From: a bacterium
Lineage (GTDB): Bacteria; Myxococcota_A; Polyangia; Nannocystales; Nannocystaceae
NCBI GenBank assembly: GCA_024742475.1
Contig: JANSYI010000029.1
Coordinates: forward strand, 1 to 64,000
Direction: 5' to 3'
Length of the DNA stretch: 64,000 nt
The position numbers were made by a program, and so were the translations under genes. Shown here piece after piece: positions 27,247 to 36,387 of the stretch; the first letter of the stretch is position 1; the number at the start of each line of letters is the position of its first letter. The notes under the pieces are model-generated. The model ran no database searches. It was not told the DNA's origin and saw only the letters and a list, made by a program, of their open reading frames with translations.

Positions 27247-28002
27247 ATGTCCACCGCTCGAGCCACCTCGCCCGCCGTCTTCCCTCGTCTCGGTCTCCTC
27301 TGTGTGCCGCTGCTTCTCGCCATCTCCGGGGCCACCTCCGGCTGTGAGCAAGAGCAGGCCGCCGCCGACTTGGAGGAAAAGAAAGAGGCCGCCGCGCCGA
27401 AGATCAAGGTGGAGCTCCCGCCTGCGCCCGACTTCGACGAAGGCAAGGTCGAAGAGCAATACGCCGACGGCTCGTTCTCCATCTACGGGCTCCGCACCGA
27501 CATCGACGGCAACGTCAAGAAGGGCGACGCGGGCACGGAGGTCATGGTCAAGGGCTACGTGCAGGAGATCTACGTGCCGCCCGAGTGCCCCGAGGGTGAA
27601 ATCTGCCCGCCGCCCAAGCAGCCGCACGTCTGGATCACCGACAAGCCGGACCAGCTCGGCAAGAAGCGGGCGATGATGGTCGTCAACTACCGGTTCAGCA
27701 TCCCCGAGTGGGACGCGAAGCGCTGGAAGGACCAGCCCGACGTCATCATGGAGAAGGGCAAGCAGTACACCTTCAAGGGCAAGTTCAAGCGCTTCAGCGA
27801 CACCGGGTTCGCGTTCGACCGCGGCCTGCTCGAGTTCGTCGCCTACAAGCCGCACGACCCCGAGACCGGCGCCGAGCTCGACTCCTGGGTGTACCCGCCC
27901 AACGCGCCCTGGCACCCCCTCGAAGTGCAGCGCATGGACGAAGAGAACGCCGCCCTCGCCGAGAAGGCCAAGGCCGCCCTCGACAAGAAGAAAAGCGGCT
28001 GA
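27247..28002 (+). CDS. Lipoprotein of unknown function with an OB-like region
   Basis: 251 residues. Signal peptide and lipobox GATSGC put the lipid at Cys33. After a Glu/Lys-rich linker come beta-like segments (YGLRTDIDGNVKKGDAGTEV, MVKGYVQEIYVPPECPEGEI), a Cys-CPEGEIC-Pro turn, QPHVWITDKPDQL, MMVVNYRFSIPEWDAK and YTFKGKFKRFSDTGFAFD, resembling an OB-type barrel. The end is Lys/Ala-rich. The arrangement is seen in other large lipoproteins of this kind of genome, but I have no name. It starts 167 bp from the divergent solute-binding gene and is followed by a good terminator. Confidence 0.68.
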   Translation: MSTARATSPAVFPRLGLLCVPLLLAISGATSGCEQEQAAADLEEKKEAAAPKIKVELPPAPDFDEGKVEEQYADGSFSIYGLRTDIDGNVKKGDAGTEVMVKGYVQEIYVPPECPEGEICPPPKQPHVWITDKPDQLGKKRAMMVVNYRFSIPEWDAKRWKDQPDVIMEKGKQYTFKGKFKRFSDTGFAFDRGLLEFVAYKPHDPETGAELDSWVYPPNAPWHPLEVQRMDEENAALAEKAKAALDKKKSG

Positions 28003-28033
28003 AGAGCGGCTCAAGAGCGCCCGAATCTCGACG

Positions 28034-28068
28034 AAGACCGCGCCACCACCCCAGGTGAGCGCGGTCTT
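28034..28068 (+). terminator. Intrinsic terminator after the lipoprotein gene
   Basis: aagaccgcgc and its exact complement gcgcggtctt form a 10-bp stem around a 15-base loop and end in a short T run. It lies 32 bp past the stop at 28002 and before the convergent DUF4340 gene, whose transcript it could also end. The rest of the gap (28069-28198) shows no gene. Confidence 0.7.
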
Positions 28069-28198
28069 TCGCCCTCGGGCAACCGGCGGCGCGGACGCGC
28101 CTCTCCTGCGCTGCTGCGACCAGTCGACGATGGCGCGTGCCTGCGCGGCAATGGCCGACGACGGTTGAAATCTCGAGGCCGAGTCGCCCGCTCGCGAT

Positions 28199-30253
28199 TC
28201 AACCGGGCGAGGGCTGACGCTCGGCGGCGCCGAGGCGGTAGCGCCATCCCGAACCCGTGATGGTGAGGGTGTCGCCCTCGACGCGTGCCTCGAGCCGCTC
28301 TCCTCGCTTGGGCAACACACGCAGCGACCAGCCCGCAGGCGCGCCCTTGGCCAGCTCGAGCGCGACCACACGGCGTGACGCGAGGGCGCGCAGGCGCTGC
28401 ATGTCCTCTTCGACCTGTCGCCCATCGCCCAGCAGCCCCTGCGGGGAGCGTTCGAAGCGGCTGGTCTGCCCCTCCCCCGCGCTGACCTCGATGCTTCGGG
28501 CCGTGTCGAGCCAGAACTGCACGGGATCGGTGTGCAGCAGGTCTTGGCTGAGCCGCCGGCACGTCGTCTCGGACAGCCGCCCCGCCTGCTCCCCAACCGC
28601 ACCGATGCACGCGTCGGGGTCGTCCGGGTCGGCCCACAGATCGAGCACGACGGCGATGTCGCGGCCCTCCTCGGGGGTCTGCTCGATGCGAAGGCTGCGA
28701 CGCGGCTCGGCCACAGGACGGGGCATCCAGCTGCGCACGCGGACCGACGCCGCCGCACCGAGAACCTCCTGCAGCAGCACGTCGCTCAGCGCTGCGTCGC
28801 CCTCGGGGTGACTCGGCGCGTCGAGCCGCCAGACCCCGAGGTCGAAGTGCACGCTCTGCCGGGGCGCTCCAGCGGCGGTGATCTCGAGGGCCCGGGCGTC
28901 GTCGACGGCGAAGCGGAGCAGGTCGCGGTCGGCGAAGGTCTGGACGTCGGTGGCGACCGCGACGTCGCGGGTGCGCAGCTCGAGCAGAGGGCCCTCGTCG
29001 CGCTGGCACAGGCGCCGCGGGCCCCGTGGACCACAGCGGATCGTCATGCGCTGCGTGCTGTCGGTCGTCAGCTCGAGCTCGACCGCCCACGCGGGCACCG
29101 CGGCGTCCTGCGGGGCCAGCTGCACCTCCGCGTCGCGCAGCGTCTCGTACCACGCGAACACGTCGGGGCCGTCGACGATGCGATCGCCCTCGTCGGTGGA
29201 CATTCGCCAGTCGCCGACCTCGCGGGCGAGCGCGTGGCGGCTCGGCAAGCGCTGCTCGATACGAAGGATCCGGCCGTAGCCGTAGGGAGAGAGGTTCGGC
29301 TCGACCAGCGTGCCCGCGCCCTGTGCGCCCGATCCGGGCAGCGGCCAGTCGCCGGTGACCGAAGCGTCGATGCAGCCCGGCCAGCCCTCGCCGCGATGCA
29401 GCACCGTGCGGCCGCTTCCGTCGGGACACGGTCCTGCCAGCGCCAAGCTCCAGCGTCGGCCTCCGGTGCCCGTCACCTGCACCCACACCTTGGGCTCGGT
29501 GAGCGCCCCCTGGGGCAGCAGCGGTGACAGGCGGGCCCCCACGAGCCGCCCCAGCCGCGCCTCGACGGCGTCGCTCGAGAGCAGCGCCGATGTGTCCGCG
29601 ACGCTCGAGCGCCAGCGCCCGTCCTCGCCACGACGCACCTCACCGGCCGGCAGCCTCAGCGCGAGCACCTGCCCCGGCTCGACCAGCACCGCCCGCCTCG
29701 ACAGCCACGCCTCGGGGGCCTGCTCGAGGATATCGCCCATCTCGGCCTCGACCACCCAGGTCTGCGAGACGGGGCCCTCAGGGTCGAAGTCGGGGTTGTC
29801 GATCTCGGCGTAGCGCCCCGCGTCGTCCGAGGTTCGGCCCCCGACCCGAAGCGTGCGCAGCTCGCCCCCGACCTCGACCGAGATGGCGCCCAGCGAGTCG
29901 GCCCCGACCGCGGACCCCTCGCTGACCGCCCGCAGCGTGGTGGCCATGCGCAGCGACGCCCAAAGGCCCTCGACCGCCCGCGGATCCGCCGGGCCGACGA
30001 GCGCACCGTCGACGCGCAGCGCGTGCCCGTCGGGGCTGGGCTCCAGCGTGACGAGGGGGCCCCCGGCGCGCGCGAGCGTGATCGTGGCGGTCTGCACCGT
30101 GACCTCGGGCAGGGTGGGAAACACCCGCCGCGCCGACGAGCGCGTGGAGACGAAGCCCCCGCCGTGCCCTGCGGGCTCCTCCAGGCCGTGCACGGCGGCG
30201 CTCAGCCCGACCGCGGCCGCCAACCAAGCCCACGTGGCAGGGCGCAGCTTCAT
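28199..30253 (-). CDS. DUF4340-type periplasmic protein of the gliding-type ABC operon
   Basis: 684 residues. One N-terminal hydrophobic segment (WAWLAAAVGLSAAVHGL) and then a long soluble part with repeated beta-rich blocks (LRVGGRTSDDAGRYAEIDNP, LEITAAGAPRQSVHFDLGVW, GRDIAVVLDLWADPDDPDAC, DTLTITGSGWRYRLG) of the DUF4340 type, which in many genomes follows a GldF/GldG-like permease. Here the start overlaps the permease-fusion stop as ATGA (30250-30253). Likely membrane-anchored, with the bulk in the periplasm. Role in the transporter is unknown. The DUF assignment is by context and pattern, not by a search. Confidence 0.72.
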   Translation of the reverse strand: MKLRPATWAWLAAAVGLSAAVHGLEEPAGHGGGFVSTRSSARRVFPTLPEVTVQTATITLARAGGPLVTLEPSPDGHALRVDGALVGPADPRAVEGLWASLRMATTLRAVSEGSAVGADSLGAISVEVGGELRTLRVGGRTSDDAGRYAEIDNPDFDPEGPVSQTWVVEAEMGDILEQAPEAWLSRRAVLVEPGQVLALRLPAGEVRRGEDGRWRSSVADTSALLSSDAVEARLGRLVGARLSPLLPQGALTEPKVWVQVTGTGGRRWSLALAGPCPDGSGRTVLHRGEGWPGCIDASVTGDWPLPGSGAQGAGTLVEPNLSPYGYGRILRIEQRLPSRHALAREVGDWRMSTDEGDRIVDGPDVFAWYETLRDAEVQLAPQDAAVPAWAVELELTTDSTQRMTIRCGPRGPRRLCQRDEGPLLELRTRDVAVATDVQTFADRDLLRFAVDDARALEITAAGAPRQSVHFDLGVWRLDAPSHPEGDAALSDVLLQEVLGAAASVRVRSWMPRPVAEPRRSLRIEQTPEEGRDIAVVLDLWADPDDPDACIGAVGEQAGRLSETTCRRLSQDLLHTDPVQFWLDTARSIEVSAGEGQTSRFERSPQGLLGDGRQVEEDMQRLRALASRRVVALELAKGAPAGWSLRVLPKRGERLEARVEGDTLTITGSGWRYRLGAAERQPSPG

Positions 30254-32472
30254 GCGCGACGCCTCCACAGCACCCACAGCGCCAGCGCAATTCCAAAGCC
30301 GGGAAGCCCGAACACGCAGACGTAGACCATGCGCTGCAGCTGTTCGGGCATGAGCACCAGCTTGACCGCCGTCCGCTCCCGCGGCCGAATGCCCAGCAGC
30401 GTATCCTCGGAGGACAGCCACCCCATCGCGTTGAGGATGAGGTCACGCCCATGGTCGTAGACCACGTCCTCGCGCAGGTAAGCGTTGAGCGCGAACTGGT
30501 CCGAGGCGATGACGACGGCCTTGGCGTTGCCAAGCGTGCCGGCGGCCGCCAGCACGATGGGGCCCCGCGCGTCCTGCTCTGCGTCGAAGCGCGGCGGCAC
30601 CTGCTGCAGGTCCGATTCGGCCCACGCCGACTCGGCGCTCGAGACCAGCGCCGCGGGGTCCGAGCCGTCCTCGGCCTGGGCCAGCGCGAGCTCGCGGACG
30701 AACACGAAGCTGACCGCGCGGGAGACGAGCGCCCGCACGGCGGGGTGTGAGCTCCAGCCCTGGTCGACCGTGAACGAGACCAGCGGCGATGCGCCAGGCA
30801 TGGGGTGGTCGGGGTCGACCACGAGCCGCTCCCCCATCACGATGCCGAAGCGTTGCAGCACCGGCTCCAGCCCGTTGCGCGCCAGACGGGGTTTTCGAGG
30901 GAGGACGACGGCTCCACCGAGCACGAGCAGCGCGCCGCCGCCCTCGACGTAGCGCGTGACCGCCTGCACGTGTGCGGGTGGAAAGACGCCCGAGGGGCCC
31001 GGCACCAGCAGGATCGCGCAGCCCTCGAGGCCGTCCGCGTCGTCGAGATCGGCGGTGCGAAGGCCCATGCCGGCGTCCTTGATCAGGTCCGAGAGGTGCG
31101 CGTAGCCGCCGAACGGCTCGAGGTTGTCGAAGCGCGGCTCCCCGTGGCCCGCCGTCGCGCACACCGTCACGTCCAGGGGCGAGGACACCGAGAGGAACGC
31201 CGAGAGCAGCGCCTCCTCGCCGCGAAACTCCTGCACGCGCGGGCCCGTCGCTTGCACGTCTGCGCCCGTGGCGTAGGTCACCAGGTCGCCCGGCAGCCGG
31301 TGCGCGCGCCGCTGGTCGGCGCCCTGGCCCGCGCGCACCAAGACCACGCCATCGGCCAGGTCGCGACCACCGAGGCCGAAGTCGGCGATGAGCTGCTCGG
31401 CCTCCTGTCGGTCGCGGTCGGGGTCGAGGAACTGCACGCGCAGCGCGTCGCTCGTCTCGCCCATGCGCGCGAGCACCTCCCGCAGCTCCTGCGCCAGGGG
31501 GTTGGGTCGCCCCGCGCCGATCGTCTCGGGCACCACCACGCGCACGTCGATGGGGCCCTCGAGCCCCGAGAGGATCTCGCGCGCGCGATCGGAGAGCGCG
31601 TACATCTGCGCTTCGGTCCAGTCCTGACGCACCGCATGCCGCCCCCCCAGCCACGCGCCGTGCACCACCGCCACCGCGATGGCGACCGCCCGCAGCGAGC
31701 GGTCGAGGTCACGACGAGGGTCGATGGCCACGACCGAGGCCACGAGCGCGATGATGACGATCGCCGCGTGCAGCCCGAGCCAGCGGGTGTCGACGATGCC
31801 CTGCGCCATCTCCTGCATCATCGACAGCAGGCTCGTTCGTCCGAGCACCTCCGCGACGGCGAGCGACTCCACCTGGTCGACGAGCAGCCCGGCCAGCAGC
31901 ATGATCGTGCACGCGACCGACGTCGAGATCGCCGCCTGCAGCTGGGATTTGGCTAACGCGCTCATCATCAAGCCGATGGCCAAGAAGCTGCAGCCGACCA
32001 TGAACGTACCCAGATAGCCCGAGGCGATCGGCCCGAGGTCGGGCTCGACGCCCGCACCGCGCAGCAGCACGTAGAACACGGCGGTCGGGGACCACAGCGC
32101 CACGTAGAAGACGACGACGCCGAGGTACTTGCCCAGCACCACCGACACCGGGCTGATGGGCGCGGTCAGCAGCGCCTCGAGCGTGCCTTGTCGCCGCTCC
32201 TCGGCGATCAGACGCATTGCCAGCGACGCGCACAAGAAGATGACCGGCAGCCAGAAGATGAAGAAGCTGCCGCCGAAGTAGAACTGCATCACCGGCCCTG
32301 GGGCGGCGAGCGGGTCGTTGAGCACCTGCAGCAGCAGCGAGAAGTTCCAGCCCTGCAGCAGCAAGAACAGCGTGCCGACCACGTACGCCAGCGGCGTGAC
32401 GAACAGCGAGAGCAGCTCGCGATACGCGAGCGCCAGCGTGCCGAACGCGGCGTGCTTGAGGTCGGTGAGCAC
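30250..32472 (-). CDS. GldF-GldG fusion: ABC-2 permease joined to an auxiliary periplasmic domain
   Basis: 740 residues from the GTG at 32472 (an in-frame GTG at 32511 overlapping the ATPase gene is also possible). Residues about 1-230 have six membrane segments of an ABC-2 permease (LSLFVTPLAYVVGTLFLLLQ, FIFWLPVIFLCASLAMRLI, EERRQGTLEALLTAPISPV). After DWTEAQMYALSDRAREIL comes a GldG-like domain with LEGPIDVRVVVPE and VTVCATAGHGEPRF blocks, and the protein ends in a last membrane segment (FGIALALWVLWRRR). In gliding Bacteroidetes GldA, GldF and GldG are separate. The fusion gives one chain. Substrate unknown. Confidence 0.82.
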   Translation of the reverse strand: MLTDLKHAAFGTLALAYRELLSLFVTPLAYVVGTLFLLLQGWNFSLLLQVLNDPLAAPGPVMQFYFGGSFFIFWLPVIFLCASLAMRLIAEERRQGTLEALLTAPISPVSVVLGKYLGVVVFYVALWSPTAVFYVLLRGAGVEPDLGPIASGYLGTFMVGCSFLAIGLMMSALAKSQLQAAISTSVACTIMLLAGLLVDQVESLAVAEVLGRTSLLSMMQEMAQGIVDTRWLGLHAAIVIIALVASVVAIDPRRDLDRSLRAVAIAVAVVHGAWLGGRHAVRQDWTEAQMYALSDRAREILSGLEGPIDVRVVVPETIGAGRPNPLAQELREVLARMGETSDALRVQFLDPDRDRQEAEQLIADFGLGGRDLADGVVLVRAGQGADQRRAHRLPGDLVTYATGADVQATGPRVQEFRGEEALLSAFLSVSSPLDVTVCATAGHGEPRFDNLEPFGGYAHLSDLIKDAGMGLRTADLDDADGLEGCAILLVPGPSGVFPPAHVQAVTRYVEGGGALLVLGGAVVLPRKPRLARNGLEPVLQRFGIVMGERLVVDPDHPMPGASPLVSFTVDQGWSSHPAVRALVSRAVSFVFVRELALAQAEDGSDPAALVSSAESAWAESDLQQVPPRFDAEQDARGPIVLAAAGTLGNAKAVVIASDQFALNAYLREDVVYDHGRDLILNAMGWLSSEDTLLGIRPRERTAVKLVLMPEQLQRMVYVCVFGLPGFGIALALWVLWRRRA

Positions 32473-32488
32473 GGGGGAGGAAGGTACT

Positions 32489-33466
32489 CTACTCGTCTGC
32501 CCGACGGGCACCGGTCACGGCGGCAAAGCGCTCCTCGAGCCGGGTGCGGCCCAGCGCCAGCGTGCGCACGTCGACGCCGTGGCGGGTGCACGCCGAGCCG
32601 ATCGACGCCAGGACCGCCTCGGCGTCGACGTCGTCGGCGAGCTCGAGGCGCCCCGCCGTCGCCGCGCCCTCGGTGGCCTCGACCCGCAGGGCTGGCTCGC
32701 CCTCCCCCACGCTCTTCCACGCCTCGGCGACCACCGCCTCGAGCACGTCGGCGGGTGCGGCGAGCCTGAGCAGCACGTGCCCGGAGCACAGCGCCTCGTC
32801 CAGCGGCGCATCGACCACCACCTCACCCTCCGAGAGGATCACGACGCGGTCGCACAGCGCCTCGACCTCGGCGAGGATGTGCGAGCTGAACACCAGCGTG
32901 TGCGCGCCCCCAAGCTCGCGCAGCATCGCGCGGATCTCGAGCACCTGATTGGGATCGAGCCCGACGGTCGGCTCGTCGAGCACGATGAGCGGCGGGCTGC
33001 CCAGCAGGGCGTCGGCGATGCCCACCCGCTGCCGATAGCCGCGGGAGAGCTGCGCGACCGGCTGCTGCAGTCGATCGGTCAAGCCCGTCTTCGACGCGAC
33101 GCGCTCCACCTCCTTGGCGCGGTCGCGACGGGCCACGCGCTTGATCGACGCGCGAAACGAGAGGTGTTCGGCGACCCGCAGCTCGGGATACAGCGGAACG
33201 TGCTCGGGCATGTAGCCCACGCGGGTGCGGACGCGCAGCGAGTCGGTCGCGACGTCGAGCCCGTCCACGCGGAGCCGCCCCGTGTCCGCCAAGGGCAGAT
33301 AGCCACACAGCAGACGCATCAGCGTGCTCTTGCCGGCGCCGTTGGGCCCGAGCAGACCCAGGCGCTGACCGGGCTCGACCGCGAACGAGACCTGGCGCAG
33401 CGCCTGCACGTCGGCGCCCGGGTAGCGGTGGGAGAGCTCGCGAACCTCGATGGTGGCCGCGGTCAT
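32489..33466 (-). CDS. ABC transporter ATPase (GldA-like)
   Basis: 325 residues. Walker A is LLGPNGAGKSTLMR (about residue 36), the signature is QLSRGYRQRVGIADAL, and Walker B is PPLIVLDEPTVGLDPNQV, followed by an SSHILAEVEALCD switch His. The C-terminal 80 residues (LLRLAAPADVLEAVVAEAW) are the usual extension of ABC-2 type ATPases. It powers the fusion permease downstream. The start ATG overlaps the stop of the TPR lipoprotein (33463-33466, ATGA), so lipoprotein, ATPase, permease-fusion and DUF4340 form one transcript. Confidence 0.93.
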   Translation of the reverse strand: MTAATIEVRELSHRYPGADVQALRQVSFAVEPGQRLGLLGPNGAGKSTLMRLLCGYLPLADTGRLRVDGLDVATDSLRVRTRVGYMPEHVPLYPELRVAEHLSFRASIKRVARRDRAKEVERVASKTGLTDRLQQPVAQLSRGYRQRVGIADALLGSPPLIVLDEPTVGLDPNQVLEIRAMLRELGGAHTLVFSSHILAEVEALCDRVVILSEGEVVVDAPLDEALCSGHVLLRLAAPADVLEAVVAEAWKSVGEGEPALRVEATEGAATAGRLELADDVDAEAVLASIGSACTRHGVDVRTLALGRTRLEERFAAVTGARRADE

Positions 33467-34527
33467 GGGGTGCTGCTCGACGCGGGCTCGGCATCGCCGG
33501 GCGCCTGCGGGTCCTTCGCCGCTGCCGCCGCTTCGACGACCTTCGGGGGCAGCTCGGGCGCCTTGGGCGTGACCGGGTCGCGGTCGATCTCGGAGAGCGC
33601 CCACGCGACCGCCTCCTTCACCTCGCCGGTCGCCTTGGGCAGCGCGCCCTCGAGTGCGGGCTTGTAGACGGCGAGCCGCTGAATGCCCATCACCGAGGCG
33701 ACGGTGGCCTGCACGTCGGGCTCGGGGTCGCTCTTGAGCGCGTAGGTCAGCGCGATGGCGGTTCCCTGGTCCGTCGCCGACGCCAGCGCCTCGGCGCACC
33801 CGATGCGCTCCTGCGTGTCCACGAGGTACGCACCGCCCTTGTTCTTGAGCGTCAGCCCGTCGATCAGCCCCTTGCGGCGCCGCTCGTAGTCGACGTAGGC
33901 GGCGATGCCCGCCTTCTCGTCGCCGGACTTCACGAGCAGCTCGCCGAGCACGAGCCAGTTCTCGAGGTTGTCCGGGTCGAGCGTGGTCGCCGTCTTCTGA
34001 GCCTGGGCCGCCTCCTCGAACTGCTCGTTGGAGGCGCGCGCGAGCGCCAAGGCCATGTAGGGTCCCGCGTCATCGGGCACGAGCTTCGCGGCGTGCTCGT
34101 ACTGGGCGATGGCGGCTTTGACGTCCTTGCGTCCCTCGTACAGAAGGCCGAGCATGAGCGAGGCGTTGGCCCGCAGGTGCACGTCCTTCGCCTCGTTGCT
34201 CACCCGCATCAGGTCGGTCTTGGCCTCGAAGAACCGCGCGGTGTTGGCCAGGGTCGGGTCCTCGGTGATGCGCGTGCGCCACAGCTCCGTGCGCTCGGCC
34301 AACGCATCCTCGGTCATTGGCGCCGGCGCGCCGGGCCCGGGATCGGCCGCGTCTGCCTCTGCGCTCGCCGGGGAAGGCGTGGGTTTGGACCTCTCGGACT
34401 CGCAGCCCGAGGACAGCCCGAATGCGGTCAGAACGGCCAAGAACCGGGGTTTCGATAAGAACCGCCCGAGGGGCCGGTAGCGAGCACTTCGCACCGGCGT
34501 GAGGTTGCCACAAGTCGTCTGAGTCAT
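33463..34527 (-). CDS. TPR lipoprotein, first gene of the gliding-type ABC operon
   Basis: 354 residues. The lipobox is LSSGC with Cys42 after a long N-terminus. Alpha-helical TPR units follow, for example LLYEGRKDVKAAIAQYEHAA and LARASNEQFEEAAQAQKTAT. A HEAT-like end has QGTAIALTYALKSDPEPDVQ. Low-complexity Ala/Pro/Asp stretches flank the repeats. It faces the outer side of the inner membrane or the outer membrane, depending on sorting. Residue 43 is Glu, not Asp, so the inner-membrane retention signal is not obvious. It is divergent from the next lipoprotein gene, with the two start codons 14 bp apart. Confidence 0.8.
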   Translation of the reverse strand: MTQTTCGNLTPVRSARYRPLGRFLSKPRFLAVLTAFGLSSGCESERSKPTPSPASAEADAADPGPGAPAPMTEDALAERTELWRTRITEDPTLANTARFFEAKTDLMRVSNEAKDVHLRANASLMLGLLYEGRKDVKAAIAQYEHAAKLVPDDAGPYMALALARASNEQFEEAAQAQKTATTLDPDNLENWLVLGELLVKSGDEKAGIAAYVDYERRRKGLIDGLTLKNKGGAYLVDTQERIGCAEALASATDQGTAIALTYALKSDPEPDVQATVASVMGIQRLAVYKPALEGALPKATGEVKEAVAWALSEIDRDPVTPKAPELPPKVVEAAAAAKDPQAPGDAEPASSSTP

Positions 34528-34535
34528 GATACGAT
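34505..34535 (+). promoter_or_regulatory. Candidate sigma-70 promoter for the lipoprotein gene at 34542 (leaderless)
   Basis: TTGCCA (34505-34510), 19-base spacer, TACGAT (34530-34535), then six bases to the GTG at 34542. The -35 side is inside the 5' end of the divergent TPR lipoprotein gene. Transcription would start at or next to the GTG. Confidence 0.5.
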
Positions 34536-34541
34536 CCGAAT

Positions 34542-36356
34542 GTGCGTTTTGTGGGGACATCGCGGCAGGCTTGTTTGAGCGCCGCGCTCATCGTTGGGTT
34601 GGGCGGCGCCGCGTCGGCGTGCGACGACCTGCGCGATCCCTCGACGCCGTGTGGACGCTTGGAGCTCGGCGACGCCGACCCGGGCGCGGTCGTGAGTCCA
34701 CGCCGCGCGCCCGTGCTCGCAATGGCCGGCGGGAGCGACCAACCGTTCGTCCTGCACTGGGTGTGCGAGACACCGCAGAGCCCCGAAGAGGCATGCACGC
34801 TCACGCGCACGCCGCTGCGCAACCCCGAGGACGCGACGGCGAGCATCGGCTCGGGCCGCAACGCCGTCCTCGTCACCTCCGCGGGCAACTACGTGGTCGC
34901 GACCGATCGCAGCGCCCAACGGCTGTGGTCGTTCTCGTTCACACCGCGCGGCGAGCTCCGCTACCTCGAAGGCCTGCCTCTGGGCGAGAGCATCCCGATT
35001 CAGCTGCTCGCGTCGCTGCGCAACAGCGACTGGATCATCGGCCTCGACGCCGACGGGCAGATGGTCCGCTACGCGCCTGGCGAGCAGTACGCCGACCGCA
35101 TCGCCGAGGGCCTCGAGGCGCCGACGATCGCAGCGGTGGGCGAGCACCATCTGATCGGTCGGGTCTCGCACGGCAACGACGACCAGTCGCTGTACCTCAT
35201 CCCCGTCGACGAGGACCTCGACTACGCCCACCACGCCCCCACCTTGTTGCTGCGCGGACGCACGGCCACCCGCGTCGTCGTCGGACCTCGAGATGAGCAT
35301 GTGTCGGTCACCCTTGGTCACGGAGACAGCGCCCAGACGCTGGTGTTCCGGATCCCCGACGGCGAACTGCTCGACCGTTTCGACGGCCAGCTCGTCAGCG
35401 GTCGCGACGACCTGACCGAAACCGTCGGCCTTCGCGCCGTGTCCCCCGATGGGAGCCACCTCGCCTACAAGACCGCAGCGGGCTCGATCGCCTTGCGCGA
35501 CATCGACACGAACTCCGCCTGCCTCGTCCGCTCCGCCACGACCAACGGCCGCGCCAACATCATCGGCTTCAGCGCCGAGGCCAAGCTCTACTTCGAGTCC
35601 GAGTATGGCCCCGGCGAGACGGCGGTCTCGGTTTGGGACCCCGCCACGCGCTACTTCGCGGTCCTCGGCGCCCCGCAGGACGGCGCACGCCTGGCTGCCG
35701 TCCCCTCGGTCACCCCGCCCAACGCCCTGCCGTGGGCCGTCGGCATTCGCTCGGGATCCTACATGGCCCTCGCGGACAGCGAGTCTCCGCACTACCTCGA
35801 CCTCGACGACGCGGTGTTCATCCCGCGCGACGACGCCGAGCTGTGGGTGCTCACCGCCGACGACGTGGACACGGGCAGCCGCATGAACGTGCGCCGCGTG
35901 ACCGCGCAGACCATGCCCGACGACGCGCTGCGCTACGCCGAGGTCTCCACCACCCCGCATGACCGCGACGGGGAGATGAAGAACCAGCTGGGGGTGACGC
36001 TCTCGGGCCTGCAGTCCGCGTGCCTGTCCACCGGCACACCAGGCGCCAAGGCCTACGCGTGCGGCTCCGCGGGAGACGTCAGCGCGTTCGCAGCGGCGAC
36101 GTCTCCGGCCGGCGAAGATCCGCGACGCCCCGAACGCACGCCCGAGGTGCCCGACCTCGACGAGCAGGCCTGCCGCGGGGACGGCGAGCCCTACTTCGGC
36201 AGCTGCAGCGGCTACGTCGTCGACAGCTGCTGCTACGCATCGTTCGTCGAGGCCTGCGACGTCAAGTGCGGGGTCTCCACGGCGTGCACCATCCACACCC
36301 CACCCAACCAGGCCTCGACCGTCGCCTGCGGTGGCGCCGGCGCTGGCTTCCCGTAG
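34542..36356 (+). CDS. Beta-propeller-like lipoprotein with a Cys-rich C-terminal module
   Basis: 604 residues from a GTG. Lipobox GGAASAC gives lipidated Cys27. The middle (residues about 90-480) has many short strands with Trp and Gly, including TSAGNYVVATDRSAQRLWSF, VGPRDEHVSVTLGHG, LRAVSPDGSHLAYKTAAGSI and LGAPQDGARLAAVP, in the manner of a propeller. The last 60 residues hold a cysteine cluster (GYVVDSCCYASFVEACDVKC, then VSTACTI). The same arrangement is found in the neighbouring convergent small lipoprotein. Family not known. Start codon 14 bp from the divergent gene. Confidence 0.72.
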   Translation: MRFVGTSRQACLSAALIVGLGGAASACDDLRDPSTPCGRLELGDADPGAVVSPRRAPVLAMAGGSDQPFVLHWVCETPQSPEEACTLTRTPLRNPEDATASIGSGRNAVLVTSAGNYVVATDRSAQRLWSFSFTPRGELRYLEGLPLGESIPIQLLASLRNSDWIIGLDADGQMVRYAPGEQYADRIAEGLEAPTIAAVGEHHLIGRVSHGNDDQSLYLIPVDEDLDYAHHAPTLLLRGRTATRVVVGPRDEHVSVTLGHGDSAQTLVFRIPDGELLDRFDGQLVSGRDDLTETVGLRAVSPDGSHLAYKTAAGSIALRDIDTNSACLVRSATTNGRANIIGFSAEAKLYFESEYGPGETAVSVWDPATRYFAVLGAPQDGARLAAVPSVTPPNALPWAVGIRSGSYMALADSESPHYLDLDDAVFIPRDDAELWVLTADDVDTGSRMNVRRVTAQTMPDDALRYAEVSTTPHDRDGEMKNQLGVTLSGLQSACLSTGTPGAKAYACGSAGDVSAFAAATSPAGEDPRRPERTPEVPDLDEQACRGDGEPYFGSCSGYVVDSCCYASFVEACDVKCGVSTACTIHTPPNQASTVACGGAGAGFP

Positions 36357-36387
36357 GCCCGCCCCGAAACCCAACTCGACGCCCGTT

